Assembly (NCBI GenBank): GCA_016802295.1 | Contig: JAESIW010000138.1 | Location: 381,904 to 445,903, forward strand | Direction of reading: 5' to 3' | DNA: 64,000 nt | Source of the DNA: Brachionus rotundiformis | Taxonomy: Eukaryota > Rotifera > Eurotatoria > Ploima > Brachionidae | Program-made: the position numbers and the translations under genes | Shown: positions 61,901-64,000 of the stretch, in pieces | Position numbering within the stretch: position 1 is the first letter of the stretch | Layout of the letters: the number at the start of each line of letters is the position of its first letter | Notes under the pieces: generated by a model | Database searches by the model: none | What the model was told of the DNA's origin: nothing | Seen by the model: only the letters and a program-made list of their open reading frames with translations

Positions 61901-64000
61901 TGCTGGCAAACTGGCCTAGAACTTAAATACATGGACTATACTCTTTTTAGAGTCAAGGAAATAATCCAAGATCCCTTAATTGATCTGGAGCAATCAGCTA
62001 ATAAAAAAAATTTATTTATTCAAAATTCAATTTTGTTCAAAGATTGTGAAAATGAGTTAAAACTAAAGACAATTAATAAGCAATTTTGCTCATTTATAGA
62101 ATGTTATGCCAGTTTGACTAGTTTTAAGATTTGTAAAATTAATAATGAACCCAATCATAATGAAGATTTGCTTATTAATATTAAACTTAATAGGCAAATA
62201 GTAGCCAAAATTTTTGCTTTAATTATTGAAATTATTGATTCATTATTGGAAGATTGGTACCCCGATTTGGGAACGAGATTTATGCAAGATTCAAAAGGAG
62301 ATTATTTGGTAACTAGACTTGCTCCATGTGGTCAATGTGTCCATGACTTCAATGTCACTGGTACCAATTACAGTCCATCAAAATACCTTGATCAACTTGG
62401 TATGCTTGAGTTTTTAAATTAAATAAAGAATTCTAATTTAGATTAATTTTAATAATTTTAATTAAAAAATATAAAAATGTAGATACATTTATTTCCAGTA
62501 AATATTGAAAATAAGTAAAATTATCACAATATTTTAAAATTAATTATAAATTTAAATAAAATAAAATTTTCTCAATAAGAATAATTTAAAATTTTTTTTA
62601 AGAGGAAGAAGAAATAGAAAAATTAAAGATATTTGATGAAATGCAGTGGATTTATTGTTTTATGTTAGATGACATTTGCTACTCAGTATTGAAAAATTCG
62701 AAGCTAATATGTGCCAAGCATGGTGAGCAAGTAGCCAGTCAGGTGGCACCGGATTTGGCATTTGAAGATATAGAACAAAAATATCTAATTACGCAAGATA
62801 ATTTGAAAATTGAAATACTATTAGGCAGAGGATCTTTTGGGTCAGTATTTAGCGGCTCGCTACTTACATCTTACATGAATCAGCAAGTTAAAGTAGCTGT
62901 AAAAATATTAGAGTCAATGAACTCTGTGTCAAATATGTCAGAACAGATAAGCGAACACAAGCCATTGACCAAAAATTCGTCAAACTTTTGGAATCACCGA
63001 AAATCGATTAGATTGGCTGCCAAGGCTTATTCAATAGCTAGACAAGAAATAGCCATTCTATCAAGTCTGAAGCACGAAAACATCGTGTCAATGATGGGAC
63101 TTTGCATTAAACCATTGGCAATTATTCTAGAATTAGCGCCACTTGGCAATTTAAAAGATCTAATCCAAATCTACAAAAAAAAATCCCAAAGGCTTAATCC
63201 TTATATTATACAGCAAGTTTGTGTGCAGATAAGTTCCTGCTTGGTTTATTTACATTCAAATAAAATAATATACCGAGATCTGAAAGCTGACAATGTATTA
63301 GTGTGGGAATTTCCTTTGCCCGATCAATTGAGTTCGAATCTGGATACCAAAATTAAACTAGCTGATTATTCAATCAGTCGTTGTATTTTGCCAACTGGTA
63401 CCAAAGGGTTTGCAGGTACTCCTGGTTTCATGGCGCCAGAAATTCTCAAATACAATGGCGAAGAGAGTTATTCAGAAAAAGTGGATTGTTTTTCGTTCGC
63501 TATGGTGTTGTATGAGTTGATTACTTTGAAGCATCCATATGAAGGCCAGGAACAAATAAAAGATATTGTATTGAATGGTGGAAGACCGCTGGTAAAGACT
63601 CAAGATCTTAGTTATCCAAGCATAATGCTTGATTTGATGTGCTTGTGCTGGCAAGATAATCCAAAAGATAGACCAACTTCAGAACAAATTTTCAACTATA
63701 GCAAATCCTATGAATTTAGTCATTTAATGGATGTTGCCATACTTGAAGACTTTAAAGAAGCACCAATGGTTGTAAGTTGTGTAAATCAAGAGAATGATGA
63801 TTTTGAAGTTGAAGAAAGAAGCGAAGAAGATGATGACAGTGACTTGGAAGAAATAGAAGAAGAGGACTTGGTTGATGTTTGGGTTGTCAACAATAAAGAA
63901 GAATCTGTTACACAAGTGGAAATATTAACTTATGAAAATAAATTAAATTGTACAAATCGAAAAATAATTAATTTATCCAACAATGTCGTTGAAGCATGCT
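55919..64000 (+). CDS. LRRK: LRRK-type ROCO kinase: ankyrin-LRR-Roc-COR-kinase (partial, at least 2322 aa)
   Basis: Exons: 55919-56111, 56163-56203, 56259-56744, 57178-60340, 60714-62399 and 62603 to the edge. All phases close. An in-frame TAA directly precedes the ATG. Ankyrin repeats occupy about residues 1-480 (SPLYIVSHMGHCEIAELL; FHAVCSQGHIDILKLL). Leucine-rich repeats run from about 600 to 1140. The Roc GTPase has the P-loop GVQAIGKTTLL (about 1166-1176), switch II DFAGQKEYYTTHQ (about 1238) and the THHD guanine motif. COR follows. The kinase has the glycine loop GRGSFGSVF (1931-1939), Lys1957 in VAVKIL, a long insert before the alpha-C Glu2005, YRDLKADN with Asp2082, DYS at 2111-2113 in place of DFG, and GFMAPEI. 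After it comes an acidic stretch and the start of what should be the WD40 region. Ankyrin repeats before the LRRs with no armadillo part visible match the LRRK1-like form of invertebrates. Confidence 0.95.

Noticed and set aside
1..64000. tRNA, rRNA, CRISPR array, bacterial operon or prophage signals
   Set aside because: I looked for T-loop-like GGTTCRA patterns, regularly spaced direct repeats and ribosome binding sites; the few GGTTCGA-like strings fall inside coding exons, and the split genes are eukaryotic.

Overview
The window is animal nuclear DNA. It is very AT-rich, and its genes are split by short GT-AG introns, mostly 43 to 60 nt. The gene content is metazoan: a ROCO kinase of the LRRK type, a bifunctional peptide-amidating enzyme (PAM), an NR2E-class nuclear receptor close to dissatisfaction, a neuropeptide-type GPCR and a membrane-anchored S1 protease. 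The AT-richness, the tiny introns, the acceptor-like sites just upstream of several start codons and the decayed MULE and non-LTR relics would suit a compact gnathiferan or lophotrochozoan genome. A monogonont rotifer similar to Brachionus is my best guess, inferred from general character rather than from a species-specific marker.

Layout from left to right. An unidentified helical protein on the minus strand runs off the left edge (1-1091). After about 6 kb without a gene comes an eight-exon gene for a secreted, probably GPI-anchored, cysteine-rich protein with a duplicated module (7429-10042). Next are a three-exon minus-strand gene of unknown function (11371-12250) and an intronless type II membrane serine protease (14179-15204). 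The stretch 15.8-19.3 kb is a transposon graveyard: a dead non-LTR reverse transcriptase, a dead MULE-type SWIM fragment, and a 652-bp non-autonomous DNA element with inverted arrays of a CGCACAT motif. The nuclear receptor gene (20881-23599) follows, with repeat debris in its second intron.

The most distinctive block is 25464-35116. It holds three complete tandem paralogues (530, 627 and 700 aa). Each encodes a signal peptide, one Ig-like domain, a Ser/Thr or pure-Thr stalk, five membrane spans and a lysine-rich cytoplasmic tail with a shared N-P-x-x-F-I-W motif. I know no described family with this architecture. I reconstructed every exon of all three, and all reading phases close.

An intronless GPCR lies on the minus strand (36460-37716). 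About 8 kb without a confident gene follows, then an Asn/Ser-rich hypothetical protein (45908-47971, minus), a small palindromic element near 49.3 kb, and the eight-exon PAM gene (50071-53470, minus). A short RT relic sits at 54.56 kb. The LRRK-type gene (55919 to the right edge) reads ankyrin, LRR, Roc, COR and kinase, and is cut within the C-terminal region.

The genes are independent transcription units rather than operons. PAM and the GPCR may both belong to neuropeptide signalling, since PAM makes the C-terminal amides that such receptors usually recognise. Exon coordinates were worked out by hand from splice motifs and reading phase and have not been checked against transcripts.
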